Shown here in pieces: positions 48,028-59,904 of a stretch of 64,000 nt of DNA. The translations under genes were made by a program, and so were the position numbers. This DNA comes from Xanthostigma xanthostigma (Eukaryota > Arthropoda > Insecta > Raphidioptera > Raphidiidae). Numbering within the stretch: position 1 is the first letter of the stretch; each line of letters starts with the position of its first letter. The notes beneath the pieces were generated by a model. That model saw only the letters and a program-made list of their open reading frames with translations, made no database searches and was not told the DNA's origin. The stretch spans positions 54,521,901-54,585,900 of the forward strand of contig OY754465.1 of the NCBI GenBank assembly GCA_963575645.1, in the 5' to 3' direction.

Positions 48028-48456
48028 ATGGTGACCGGTAATTACTCGTATTCCTCTCGGGAGAAGAAACTATGACTAAGTTGGCATGATTTAATTCTGT
48101 ATCACTTGGGGGTCGGAAATGCGTCATTTTCGAGTAAATCTACTTCTGTTTTTTTTTACAAAAATCCGAATTTAGAGTTTAAAAAAAAAATATTCTCACT
48201 TTTTTGTCTGAATTTTTCCATGATCTTATAGCTTACTAATTGGCTAACCTTCCTAAAGCTAAAAATCACGGGACTTACTGTTAGATTTTAAGTTGTGTGT
48301 TAAAACTTACAATAAATAAAAAAATAAATAAAATTCGCAGAGGAGTCATTATCATAAAAAAACACATTTCCGAACCTCAAGTGATAAGGTTGAATCATTC
48401 CAAATTAGTCATAGTTTCTACTCTCGAGAGGAATACGCGCAATTATCGGTCACCCT
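48028..48456. mobile_element. Foldback element with GGTGACCG ends
   Basis: The left end is GGTGACCGGTAATTACTCGT and the right end is its diverged reverse complement. Arms of about 100 bp share TATTCCTCTCG, GAAACTATGACTAA and the GGTTCGGAAATG-type motif. A one-ended relative lies at 63660-63800. Confidence 0.7.
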
Positions 48457-51311
48457 ATATAAGTAATAGTATTTAGAATAGGCTCAAAATGCGCACTGCC
48501 CCCAAGTAATGCAGCTGGTCATTAAGTAATTTTTTGATATCTCGGAAAAAACTAGATCTATGTTCTTCCCTCTCGACTGACTGCAACTTTTGTTCGAAAC
48601 TTTTTTTTTAGAAAACCTCTCTACCAAATAAAAGAGTGTTCGGGTTTTTGTGTAATTTCTAATTCGAAACAATATTTTTCTACGCACTTTCATAAAAAAA
48701 ATTGTCTTCCAAGAATCGATTTCGAGTGGGAATAATCTAACAGATAAGACTGTAGACAAAATCGCACCATTAATTCACTTTTTTCTTAAACACGTATAAC
48801 TGCGCTAATAGCAAGTGTTAAAAGACAGCAAAATTAGAAGTAAACAGGTAATTTTAGGTTTGTTTCGTTTTCTTTTTTAACTCGGAAATAAACATATAAA
48901 CGTCTAACGGAAACTGCAATATGGCAGTAATTTAGAACAATAACGATTAAGTAACATTAAAGTGGACATAACGAGCATATAATGGCAAGAAAACTACAGT
49001 TAAAGCATTATAACTACTATTCATAACTCGTTTAAACCTCACCGTCATTATTCTTATGTACAATCAGAAACAAAACTTGAGATAAGCTTATATGCTCAGT
49101 TGCAGAAAGGATTATCAAAAAAATTGATTTATAATTTTATAATTAGTATAGCATATAATTATGTCTTTCCCAAAAACAATAGAGTTCTTCATATTTGCGT
49201 ATCAAACATCCGCCTAAACTTTCGTTTCAATCTGTTCATCCGTTTGACCTGTATCGTGTTCACAGACTAACAGACGCAGAGTGTTTCCAATAATATGTTT
49301 TTTTTTTTGGATTCGGGAGACCTCAAATCGAAAAATATTAAAACATTTTGAAAAGTGATTTTTGACCTAAACTAGTATCATTGGTTGGAATGGTAAAATT
49401 TATGTTTGTGTCAGGAAAAAACAATGTTTATTTTTCAAAAATTTTGATTTTTTTATTTTCTGAACTTCATCTTCTTCTATTTTTTCGAATCCTTTAAAAT
49501 ATTTACTTTCTATTAAATTTGATGAAATCAATTATACTTGTAAGTATTATTTGACATACGTGTTGCGTTTACAGTTCCGTATCGACAAAGACCTTGGTTA
49601 TTGAATCTTTTAGAGTTTGAGGCCACGTATAAAACATACGTAAAATTCTTTGTACCTATACAATATTATGTTATCATTTATCAACGAAACTGAACCAGTG
49701 ATTGATTAATCGCCAATCAACAAATGATCATCTGTATTTTTTTTCAACCTAGTACCTACATTAAAATCAATCACAATAATAATTTTACATCATCCCAATC
49801 GATCATTATCAATAACGGAAACGTTTTAGTTCTATATTGCTTCATAATAATTCATAAAGAATTTCGAATATTTTAGATACACTCCACACAAAAATAATAT
49901 TTCCTCTATTAACTTCATCTGTACGTATGTATTTACCGTCCCTGCTTTACCGCGGTGCAAAATTGTATGATCTATAAAATACATAGTCTCTCTCTCTCCC
50001 TTCGTCTCTCCCTCTGTCTGCCCCCTTTCTCTGAAAATATTATATTGACCTTCCGATCTACACAACCATTCACACCCACGTTTCAACTCTCACCCATAGT
50101 AAGTATATGTGATGGTAGGTGAAAATCCGTTTTGGATAGGATTTGCCTAAAATCCGTTTTTAGTGAAGAAGGTGTAACTATGCCAAATTTCAAGTCAATC
50201 GGGCGTATAATTTTGGAGATCTCGTGATAAGTCAGTCAGTTAGTCAGTGAATAGTATTTCGCTTATATGTATAATGTATATTATATAGATTATTCTAACA
50301 GGGATTTAAAGATTTATTGTGTTTCTTTAACGAAATACAAAATAACGATTTTATTTTTTGTATCAGCGAAAAAGAAGCTAATACTGCCACTATAGTCGTT
50401 TGGATATGGATAACAACGACAAATTAAGTTGAATTAAAATATATAGGTAATAATAACTGTTTGTTATCGATTTTTTTGTTATATGAATATGAAAATCTTT
50501 TTTTAAATTTAGCTTGTAGTTTTTTTGCAGATCGCTAATAATTATTTTTTTAATGAGAGTTTTGGTAAAAAAATGCGAGTCAAATTGAAGAAATGTTCAG
50601 ACAAAAATGTTTTCTTTTATCACAAAAAACAATACGCGACTATAAAAAATGGGGGTTCCAATTTTAAAAAACTAAAGTCACCCCTTCCCACCTGCTAAGA
50701 GGTGAGGTGATGGGGTGTCCAAACGATATCTCCCTCGAAACCCAATAACGTTCGCTCGAACGTTTTTTATTCAATTCGTTAAAAGAAAAACGTCCAAAAT
50801 TAAAAAAAAAACGCATATTATAAAATATACATCTACACCTGGAACAAGGCCCGGTTGCAAGGCTCTAGAGATACGGGCACGACACAGGGGGTTAGAGCCC
50901 TCTTAAGTAATAGAATAATGTGTGGTTGTGATGGGGGGAAGGACTATTTTCTAGCAATCATTACAACATAAAGAACTCTGCGTAACGAGTGGACATTTTA
51001 ATGTCCGTCAGATGTACGCCAAGTGCTAATGAGCTCTTTTAATGAGCAAAAAATAGCACTCAGTTCTAAGTACAACTTACTATGTAATATATTATGTAAA
51101 TAAGCAGATAATTTTAGTACGTGTAAGTGTGAACTTGTGAACTTAAAATGGTAGATTTAAAATGGCGTCGTTTCAACTCGTTACTTTATAAGTCGACACT
51201 CGGTTTAAAATTTTGACACGTCCAAAATTAGGTAAATAAACTTTGATTTTTATTAAATATGTTAAAATACTAGTACCTAAGTATCTACAACAAAGTGAAA
51301 AAAGTTATTTT

Positions 51312-51386
51312 AATAAATAAAATTATCGACCAATTTTCCCAGGCAATAAATATTGTCTGAAAAATTGGTCGATAATTTTATTTATT
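51312..51386. repeat. Perfect 26-bp inverted repeat (hairpin)
   Basis: AATAAATAAAATTATCGACC continues through AATTTT and is mirrored by AAAATTGGTCGATAATTTTA through TTTATT. The loop is about 23 bp and has its own imperfect CAGGCAATAAATATTGTCTG symmetry. The segment is bordered by direct copies of GAAAAAGTTATTTT (about 51297 and 51418). Confidence 0.8.
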
Positions 51387-52249
51387 GAAGAGCAATTATA
51401 TGTTAATCAAAGATTTGAAAAAGTTATTTTGTCGGAGCACTTTTTTTCCCGAATTACCAATTATATTTAGGTTTACAAAGAAAATATGAAATAATAAAAC
51501 AAGGTTTGGTCCCTAGAAAACCTAGCATGTGTTAAAAGAACGAATAAAAATAATTTGCTCCATTTTTCTGTTTTTTAGAAAGGTAATTATTTTTACAGAA
51601 TAAAATTAGATCACCAATTAATAATTCAAAATGCAAATTATTTTAATAACAGTATAATATGCATAATATCATCCTACAGATATTTTGTGATCAAGGACTC
51701 TGCGTAAATAATTATTATTGTTCAGTCATATTTTTGTTCCTGCACGACAAAATCGCTTATGTACAATTTTTCGTAATTTATCCCAAGTATGTTTTCCATG
51801 TGAGACATCTAATGGCGCGTTTGGTTGGGAGTAAAACCGTGCATTTGGCGCGACACTTTTATGGAAGGACGATACATTTGTGTGTGTTGGATTAAACATG
51901 GCTTTAGTTGACATCTAAATAACAGGGCGAAATTTAGTTACTATAGTATTTCGTTAGATGACAGCGCGTGACGTATGCGTTGGATTATAACTTGGCTTTT
52001 GAGGCGACAAATAGATAGAGCAAAATTTAGATACAGGGTGAAATTTGATATTTAGTTACCAGAATTTTGTTAGTTGACAGGGCAAAATTTAGCTACAAGT
52101 ATATTAGATATAATAATAATAATGCTTTTAACGTCCTTTTCTCGACTTTATGTTATAACAGACGCCATTCGCACCATTACTATTTTCCATCTATCACACT
52201 TCCCGTTGTTTTCTACATTTTTAAACTTCCACTTATTTAATAGCAATGG

Positions 52250-52511
52250 GCGCGAATGAAGGAATTTTAGGACATTAGGATAAGGTAGGCAAATTTTGAG
52301 CTTAGGAGTTTGACAGATAATCGGCCATGACCTTGAATAAGGGACCATCTCGATATTTATCTGGAATTATTGACTGAAACCACGGAAATCCTCAACAAGA
52401 CGGCTGAGAGGCAGCAGGAAAAAGTTCCAGCCACATCTGCCTCCGCCGGGATTCGAACCCGTTACCTCCCGAATGCAAGTCTAGTGCTCTCATCACTACG
52501 CTACACCGCTC
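52250..52511 (-). mobile_element. tRNA-derived SINE
   Basis: The head (52436-52511) reads on the minus strand GAGCGGTGTAGCGTAGTGAT, with box B GGGTTCGAATCCC and an anticodon-loop-like CTTGCAT (Ala-type TGC). It is followed by about 180 bp of unrelated body ending near CCTTATCCTAATGTCC. A tRNA-like head with A and B boxes plus a non-tRNA body is the definition of a SINE. No second copy is in the window. Confidence 0.7.
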
Positions 52512-52995
52512 GATATTAGAACTAGACATACTTATACATAAACGGTTTCGTTTTGTGGCCAGAAATTTATAAAAACTAATCACGAAACTAAACAAAAGAC
52601 TTAAGGCTGAAGTCGAATAAACAAATCGATAATAATTTGTACACAAATCATTGTATGTTTTTAAGAACGAACAGTGTTATTTTTCACTTAGCCAATTAAT
52701 TATCAATTTATCTTGATATAAAATAACTGGTGATGATCTCAAAAATTCAAGGTCTTTTTTTCATTGATTTATACTTTTTTCATTTCCGTGGACGCGTCAA
52801 TAAATTACTAATACGCTGATTAATTGGCGCCATTGATTTAATTATAAAGAGTTACGGCCGTTGGACACATTATGAAGATGGGCACTGCCAAACTTGACCG
52901 CTAGAGGCGCCAGCTATATAACTACCCCGATTTGTGAACCATTCATATAGTACTGTGTTCAGAATAAGTTTATTTAAAGTAATAAATCATTGGCA

Positions 52996-53124
52996 ATGCC
53001 GATGAGTTGTGTTTATCAATGTTCAAATTATAAAGGTTCTGTATTTCCAGAAGATTTGGAACTGAAAAAGAAGTGGTTTATTTCAATGGACATACTATTC
53101 TGTAATTTCAGTCAGTGTAATTAA
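52996..53124 (+). CDS. Short THAP-like zinc-finger frame (possible gene fragment)
   Basis: The plus-strand ATG frame is 42 codons long and opens MPMSCVYQCSNYKGSVFPED, then LELKKKWFISMD, and stops soon after. This matches the start of a THAP domain: Met near the N-terminus, C-x3-C, a VFP-type F-P, then a basic W-containing helix. The second zinc pair (C-x-x-H) is missing. THAP domains occur in host DNA-binding proteins and in P-element-like transposases. It could be a first exon, a pseudogene or a transposon remnant inside the dpy intron on the opposite strand. A direct repeat of ATTTCAATGGACATA at about 53083 and 53582 shows that the locus has been disrupted by an insertion or duplication. 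Confidence 0.4.
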   Translation: MPMSCVYQCSNYKGSVFPEDLELKKKWFISMDILFCNFSQCN

Positions 53125-53284
53125 ATGTCAAATATAAATATTTCATTGTGCTTGGGACTTATCTGAGATGTAGGCATGCCAAACAAAACAAAGAAATACC
53201 TGCTATGTGTGTAGGCCGAAATATCGAGTCAAGTGTTGGCCGCAGTCATGGATTCACGCAAAACTAGTAAAAGTGTACATTCTT

Positions 53285-53440
53285 GTTATATATGTCGCCG
53301 GGATATTGTCAAATCCGTGATATTATAATTTCACTTAGTGAAATTATAATATCACGAATCTTTGTCAATCGTGATATTGTAATTTCACTAGTGAAATTAC
53401 AAAATCACGGATTTGACAATATCCCGGCGACATATATAAC
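53285..53440. mobile_element. Palindromic element with two internal hairpins
   Basis: The outer arms are exact inverted repeats: GTTATATATGTCGCCGGGAT at the left, mirrored by ATCCCGGCGACATATATAAC at the right, about 37 bp each. Inside are two consecutive hairpins of GTGATATTATAATTTCACT and GTGATATTGTAATTTCACT type, each followed by its own reverse complement. The 156-bp unit can therefore fold as a three-way or four-way junction. Confidence 0.85.
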
Positions 53441-54573
53441 TCACGCATTTTCACGACGTAATCGATTTTTCTTGTGCGGATATTTATTTTAATTTTCTGA
53501 TGTTAACTTTACTAATTATTCTTAAAAAGTAAATATGCTACTGATTACCGTAAAAAATTCATTTTTTTGACCTGTTATCCATTTCAATGGACATAGGATT
53601 TTCCAAAATTCTGTAATTATGTTAAATTATACTATACCCTAATTACACATTAAATAAGCCCAACACTTTAAAAAATATTTTGTGTTTCAAAAATATAAAA
53701 TTCAGGTCCGAAGGGGTTAAACAAAAATTACGTAACTTTATTAACGTCATACAAATGCAAAATATCGTGAAGCAATTTTATTTTCAGTAAAAACTGGTTG
53801 CAATTTGTATAACCGTGATGAAAAAGCTCCAAGCTAAAATAACTTAACGAACAAGTTGTAGCTACATTACTAACGAAGCCATTTTTATATTATTAAATAA
53901 TTAATCATTGTATTTTGTTCGTTATAAACACACAATAATTGCTCTATTATTCCCATTTTTATTGCAACTGTTGCACACTTATTTATATATGATGTCAGAG
54001 TTAATATCGAGACTAATTATTATTTATCAAAGTAATAACATGATTTGAGTTTTTTCTAAAAATAAAATAAATAAAAAAATATGGAAAAAAATTGTTGTTT
54101 ATGTTGTGATTTTGTTTATAAATTATTTGCAGTGGGCATCGTGCCTTTTTATCAGTAAATAATAATAAAAACTAAATAAATCGGAGGCCCATGACATTTT
54201 GCCCGTCCTGCCACCCTATTGTTACGCCACTGAGTCTAAAAGAGCAGTTGCAAATATTATTTAAAAAATACTGAATTTGTTTAAACGCTAATTTAAAATC
54301 GCAATTTTCGATTAGCTATCCTTATTTGGGAAAGCAGGAGGGAAATAAAAAAAACGCCCCCTAAAAACTTTAATGGTTTCAATCCGTTGAATTGCGTAAC
54401 ACTTTAGGTCTTCGTACATGCGGACGGACATTCAAAACTAACATTTTTGGCGTATAAGGACTTCAATAAGACGTTCAAGTCCGTTAAAATTTCGTAGACA
54501 ATTTTTTTCACGATGACAAGAACTTCTTCATTCCTATAATATGTGTCGTTCAAAAACAAAAAGGACCATTTAC

Positions 54574-54705
54574 CTGTACAACTGACGTCACCATCACCTA
54601 TGAATCCCGGTAAACATCTGCATACGAAGTGAGCCGGTAGATTACAGCACTCTGCGTTAGCCGCACAGCGTGCTGCGATCGCTGGATCGTCGCATTCGTT
54701 GATAT
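54574..54705 (-). CDS. dpy: dpy exon (first in window): one EGF-like module
   Basis: This exon has 44 codons, phase 1 at both ends. The acceptor follows a T-rich tract and the donor is GTAAAT. It begins DINEC and carries six cysteines including an adjacent CC pair (AECCNLPAHFVC), ending GDGDVSCT. The DINEC start is the calcium-binding EGF signature. The Cys-Cys pair is unusual for the EGF fold and adds an odd cysteine. It is the most upstream exon I can support; the coding sequence must begin beyond it because its acceptor is phase 1. Confidence 0.85.
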
Positions 54706-55439
54706 CTGAAAAAACAAACGATAAACATTATCAATCGATTCTTTTTTTTTTAAATAAGAAATCGATAATGAGGGTATTTTGTACCAGAAATGAGAAATGT
54801 TGATTTCTATTCATAATAATGCAGTACAAATTTTAAAACTCAATTTTAAGAATTGTATTTTTTAATCTGTTCTTCAAAAGTCTAAAACGCTGTTCGCCAT
54901 GTTGGATTCCGGCGTGACGTCACTTCGTCTGTAAATCAGCTACGTTTATGTCATACGGTGTGTTATTTTGAAGTTCTTTCAAGTTATTATCACGTTTATA
55001 GATTTCTATCCCGCATTTTATTGATTTCGCATCATGAAGGATGGTTTCGTTAAAGCAGAAAGTACTAATCTACCAAGGATAAATACTTTTAATAAATAAA
55101 AAAAGGAAAAATACATACAGGATTTGTGCGAATTTAATATACATCGCGGCTGTGCTTCGATGTATAATAAAGTTTTACTAACTTGTATATATTTACTTAC
55201 AACGGTAACGTAATAATCATAGCAATCTTAAATATTTTTAATTGTATACAGTGTTACTATGGTTACTGTGCACTATCGTTATTATTTACAAGCATAGTGA
55301 CGTCACGAGTCGTTTTCGCGCGAAAATTCATAATGATAAATTAAAAGTCGTTTTTATGGCACTTTTCGGTTACAAAATATTATTATAAAAATTGTAGTGC
55401 TTATCACTTTTGGATTCATTTCTAACACTTTTCAAAAAA

Positions 55440-55705
55440 CGGTGTAATAGCCTATTGCGACTTCGAAACAACGTTTTTCTACGCATTTTGATCAAAATTT
55501 AGCTTGAAAAGCGGTCCTTTTCTATGTAGAACAATCATTTGTTTTTGTGTGAATACAATCTTATATTCTAGAGTCGAGACGACAGGGAAAATGAATACGC
55601 CATTAGACTGCTCCTGATGTATGGATTGTTTGTAACCATATGATCACAATCTAAGGTCATTGTCAAATCATTTTTTTTGACAATCCTTTCTGCAACCCAG
55701 CATAA
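55440..55705. mobile_element. Partial copy of the GTTGCAGAAAG MITE
   Basis: It shares TTTTGATCAAAATTTAGCTT, GAACAATCATTTGTTTTTGT, CATATGATCACAATCTAAGG and the right end CCTTTCTGCAACCCAGCAT with 24617-25047. The left terminal repeat is not recognisable. Confidence 0.65.
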
Positions 55706-56054
55706 ATGGTGACTAAGGGCTTGAAGTAGACATATGTAAAGGAATGTATGGCTTTAAAAGTTTAACATAAATTTTGTAGAGCAAACGGTTGACATTTATT
55801 TGTACATAATACATATGTTACATATAATATATAATATTTTTTATGTTATTGTTTAAATACAAACATGAGTCTGTTTATACATGTTATCCTTGACATCTTG
55901 TCTGTGGGTTTCATGTCTGTAGTTCATGTAGAAAGCAACGGTAGATCCGTTCCAATACATTTAATCATTAATACTCGGAGTACGATTTAAGGATGCTTGG
56001 GACACACAATCGTAATTCGTAGACAAAAATGTGTCCTTTGCCGCATATATTACA

Positions 56055-56397
56055 TCTTATACTAATATTATATAAAGCTGAAGAGTTTGTTTGTTTGGCT
56101 GAACGTGCTAATCTCAGGAACTACTTGTTCGGAATTGAAAAATTATTTTTGTGTTCGATAGTCCATTTATCGAGGAAGGCTATAGGCTATATAATATCAC
56201 GCTACGACCAATAGGAGCGGAGCATCGATGAAAAACGGGAAAAATTATTCCTTTTGAGAGCTTCCATTGCGTGCGCTGCGTCAACGGTTAAAGTTACGCT
56301 AAAATCATGTATGACGGAATTGTTCCCGTTTATAAGTTCCAAAAAAAAGTTCGCGACAGCATCCGTCATTTTGCAGGAAACCGGGACGGGCCGCTAG
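56055..56397 (+). mobile_element. Non-autonomous Helitron-like element
   Basis: It starts TCTTATACTAATATTATA after an A and ends GACGGGCCGCTAG before a T. It shares AAGCTGAAGAGTTTGTTTG, CCATTTATCGAGGAAGG and GACCAATAGGAGCGGAGCAT with the copies at 1370 and 57875. The 3' half differs from those copies, so it belongs to a separate subfamily. Confidence 0.72.
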
Positions 56398-56639
56398 TAC
56401 CTATATAAGATAAGGAAATGTTCATTTATGATCTATTACGTGAGGTGTTTTTAAACGGTTTTATTTAGCTTGACTCCGTATATTTGTTTCAAATCTTGCG
56501 ACAGCTTTTTCGACTACTTCTCGTTATCCGATTGAGTTGAAATTTTGCACGCGTATGTAGCTCCGATGACAATACAATATTATAATAACTAACTGACCGG
56601 TCCGGATAAAAATCGCACTTTTAATAAATCACGCTAAAA

Positions 56640-57005
56640 AATTAAAAAAAAAATAGGTAAAAATGCTTTTTAAGTTAAACGATTTTATTGAACGAAAATG
56701 TACTAAAAACTAGAAAATAATTATGAGTCACCAGTGAGGCTTTTGATTAAACTAAAATAAAATCGTGGGGCGCGTTTATAGTTACATTATGGTCTAAGAA
56801 GACAGTCGAAAGCTAAATATGATTTCCAATCTCAAACAAATGAAAGTATATCAACTGAATGCGCCCCACGATATTATTTAAGTTTAATCAAAGGCCTCTG
56901 ATGTGGTGACTCATAATTATTTTTTAGTTTTTAGTACATCATCGATTGTATAATAAAACCGTTTAACTTAAAAAGCGTTTTTACAAATTTTATTTTTTTA
57001 ATTAA
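56640..57005. repeat. Foldback element, arms of about 150 bp
   Basis: The left arm carries GCTTTTTAAGTTAAACG, TGTACTAAAAACTAGAAAAT, ATTATGAGTCACCA and ATCGTGGGGCGCG. The right arm has the reverse complements in opposite order (TGCGCCCCACGAT ... TGGTGACTCATAAT ... CGTTTAACTTAAAAAGC). The loop is about 60 bp. Confidence 0.75.
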
Positions 57006-57874
57006 GTTTAGATATTGTATGCGTTCAAAAAAATTTTTAATTAAAAAATGCCCCCTCCCTACTACTGCAATGATCGTAACTGGTTGTGCATATACACTTG
57101 ACAAAAATCAGTTTTTAATTAATTATAAATTCATAAATATATCTAAAAATAGACACACTTGAGCACAGAATTGCATATTAAGCAGAAAAATAACAAGCTG
57201 ATTTTACCTAAATGTAATTAATATTTGCATAAATATTGCAATGCAAAAAAATGACCTTTATAGCCTCTCCAGTTCCAATTAAAAAGAAAGTACAACTTCG
57301 ATATAGGTATTTCAATTTTAGATAAATAATTAATCGATAGTCTTTGGTAACAATTTAATATATTTTATAAAAATAATGACAACGTTATCATGTAATCGAC
57401 CTGATTTTGAATTTATTATACAAGTAAGCATATAATATAAGCTGTGTCACAGTCATATATGAAATATTGACACGTTCATTCCGATGTACAGCTTAGAACG
57501 TGACTTAGATTTTTATTGACCATTATAAATTGGATTTGCCTAGAAAACAGGGCGTGGTCTATTCTTATTGAAGTCAATAGTAACATAGCAGTACATTGTT
57601 AGGTAGAAAAAATTACGAACAGTAGTATAACATTTAACCGTTCATTTTAAGTGCGAATATAAACCGTCGTAATCTTCACATCAAGCGACTGTATGGAATA
57701 GATTCTTTAAAATAAGTACGTAAAGAATGAATTATTGACACGCTTTTATTAGATTGTCCCGTATGTATGTCTGTATCTATGTAGCGGAATCTTTCAAATT
57801 AATTTTCACCCACTTCCGGAAGTCTGAATAATTTGAAATTTTGCACAAGTATAAAGAACCCACGACAATACAAT

Positions 57875-58232
57875 ATATACTAATAAATAAAGCTGAAGAG
57901 TTTGTTTGTTTGTTCGTTTGGTTGAACGCGCTAATCTCAGGAACTACTGGTTCGAATTGAAATTTTTTTTTTTGTTGGATAGCCCATTTATCGAGGGAGG
58001 TTATAGGCTATACAATATCACGCTACGGCCAATAGGAGCGGAGCATCAATGAAAAATGTTGCAAAATGTAACTCAATATTTGTCCGTATGACAAAAACTT
58101 TTGAACGGTAACTCCGATCATCATGAAATTTGGACACAACATTCATCTCGGTAAACTAAGATAAATGTGCGTACTCATGTCCCTCCCCCCATTCGTTCTT
58201 TTGCACCCGAGTGAAATCGGGCGGGACCGCTA
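57875..58232 (+). mobile_element. Non-autonomous Helitron-like element, decayed ends
   Basis: It is close to the copy at 1370-1725, sharing TTGAACGCGCTAATCTCAGG, TTTTGAACGGTAACTCCGAT and CATGAAATTTGGACACAACA. The 3' terminus reads ACCGCTAT instead of CTAG, and the 5' TC is not clear. Confidence 0.7.
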
Positions 58233-58404
58233 TAATTAATATAAATACGTAAATAACTTATATAAATTAATTAACTTGGAAAATTACCGTAGGCAAGCTA
58301 ACAAACGATGTACGTTGCGTTGTCTACTCCGTAGGCTATTATAAGGAAATATATATTCAATTAATTACAAACAAAAATATATCGTAAAAACACAAAATAT
58401 GAAA

Positions 58405-58478
58405 TGACCATGTACGGAATCGAACCCGCGACGATCGGGTAATTAGCATGACGCTCTAATCAAATGAGCTAAGCGATA
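58405..58478 (-). tRNA. tRNA-Ile-like pseudo-tRNA
   Basis: The minus strand has TTAGCTCATTTGATTAGAGC (D-arm), an anticodon loop CTAATTA (AAT, Ile) and GCGGGTTCGATTCC (T-arm), close to insect tRNA-Ile(AAT). The acceptor and T stems do not pair properly, so it is probably a pseudogene or a tRNA-derived repeat. Confidence 0.5.
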
Positions 58479-58832
58479 CTCCGCATATACATTTCATGAA
58501 AAGTACGTCACTCATTTGTGTCACTCTTTCAATTTTCGTTTCATTCATTTAACTACCCGAATCGTCGTGGTGCAGAATAAGAAGTTTCACTTTGAAAATC
58601 AGGCATGGCGCCGATATTCTCATTCACTGTTATTCATGACTTAAAAAATTTCAAATGGCGTTCGATTTTAGACAGTTACATGTGCCCTACTGGACATACG
58701 TCGAATTGTGTGTAATGAAAGTGTTTTCTACGGCACCTGGAAGGCGCAGAGCATAAAAATACAAATCAACTGTTGAGTCTATACATTAATTATATTTGTT
58801 GTACTGCATAATCATTGCTCGGGAGCATTGCT

Positions 58833-58913
58833 CGCAGTGAGCGCGGGCGGGAGTCGAACCAGTGTCGCTCCAAAAAGGTGTACGAATTGTGTCTCACCAA
58901 CGCTCATTTTTTA
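58833..58913 (-). other. Weak tRNA-like segment
   Basis: On the minus strand, TGAGCGTTGGTGAGACACA is followed about 35 nt later by CTGGTTCGACTCCCGCC and then CGCTCA, which can pair with the start. The box B is good, the box A is poor, and no proper anticodon arm forms. Possibly a SINE head. Confidence 0.3.
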
Positions 58914-59904
58914 AATGAAATTTCTTTTGGCACGGTGAGTTAAAATCGATTCATGAGATTGAAAGTTTCCTAGACGCGAGTAATCTTCAGACGATCGGTT
59001 GATGCTTTCGGCACCGGTTAGCTGCTTGTGAATCATGTCGAGCGGTGAATACCCAAAATCGTGATTTTTGAACATTCGTTTCTTGGAAAATATTTCACCT
59101 AGAAGTGCAAAATTTGGAATAGTGCTTTTTTATAGCAAACTTACCCCCGAAAAAAATTATGTTATTATTAGCCTCGCGGACAAAGAGTGGGATTGATGTG
59201 GGCTCGAAATGATTCGATTAAAATATAGCTCAGTATTTTGCGAGAACTTGGTGCCCTATAATTAAAAAAAAAAAAAAATCAAGGCGCCTTCTGCAGTCGT
59301 AAGGACTGAGATTTTTGAAAGCTAGTTTAAATTATAAACTTAAACATTTCGAAGGTAAAATTTTTCTTCGATAGTTAATGACATTTTCTATACTACGCTT
59401 ATAATCAACTATTGCGCTTGCTTGTCCAAATATAGCGAGTTCCTGTTACACGAGTTTCCTTTAAAGCACTTGTGAATGTTTTTTTTTATCTATGCGACAC
59501 GTGACAAGTTTTATATCAAAACTGTAATTAATATTTTGTTACGAAATTTTACATAAAATTGTTTATTTTTCACATGAGAAACTTTTTATTATTTATACGC
59601 ATAAAAATGTATTTTTAACCGCTGTTTCGCATTTTAAGGATTTAACCAAAACAAGTGCAGCTGCAAAACTGTTTTAACCGCGGCTTCAAAAAAAAATCTC
59701 GCTAAACATAGGTACTATATGTAGCTAAAAATCTATTGGTTTTTAGGCAATGCGCCAATGGACACTTTTTCTTCGTGACCTTTAAACTATAAAATAAAAC
59801 CATTTTCGATCAATTTAACCGAGAACAAAATCCCATAAGGTTCGTGCGGGGTCCTTTAAATCAAAAAATTTACTGTAATCTTAAATTAAGCCGACATTTA
59901 ACTA

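Larger units (their letters stand above)
47755..54573 (-). other. dpy intron, 6.8 kb
   Basis: It contains the foldback at 48028-48456, a hairpin (51312-51386), a SINE (52250-52511), the THAP-like frame (52996-53124) and a palindromic element (53285-53440). A polypyrimidine stretch lies at 49986-50033. Around 51900-52100 a motif like GGG(C/T)(A/G)AAATTTAG recurs three or four times at irregular spacing. The remainder is AT-rich without recognisable content. Confidence 0.5.
972..54705 (-). other. dpy: dumpy (dpy) gene, internal part: 23 exons
   Basis: This is the span of the exons chained as one minus-strand gene. Each exon is bounded by AG (acceptor) and GT (donor) and joins its neighbours in frame. 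Most introns are phase 1; two are phase 2 and two are phase 0, and in every case the two sides agree. The joined coding sequence is 25,449 bp (8,483 codons). Repeated EGF-like modules, DPY modules and a giant Thr/Pro-rich repeat exon are the combination known for insect Dumpy, a gigantic apical extracellular-matrix protein that resists tension between epidermis and cuticle. The start codon, signal peptide, ZP domain and transmembrane segment are not in the window, so both ends are missing. Alternative exons cannot be excluded. Identification is from module pattern and size; no alignment was run. Confidence 0.9.

Noticed and set aside
58405..58478. Functional tRNA-Ile
   Set aside because: Box A and B look good but the acceptor and T stems do not pair, so it is listed only as tRNA-like.
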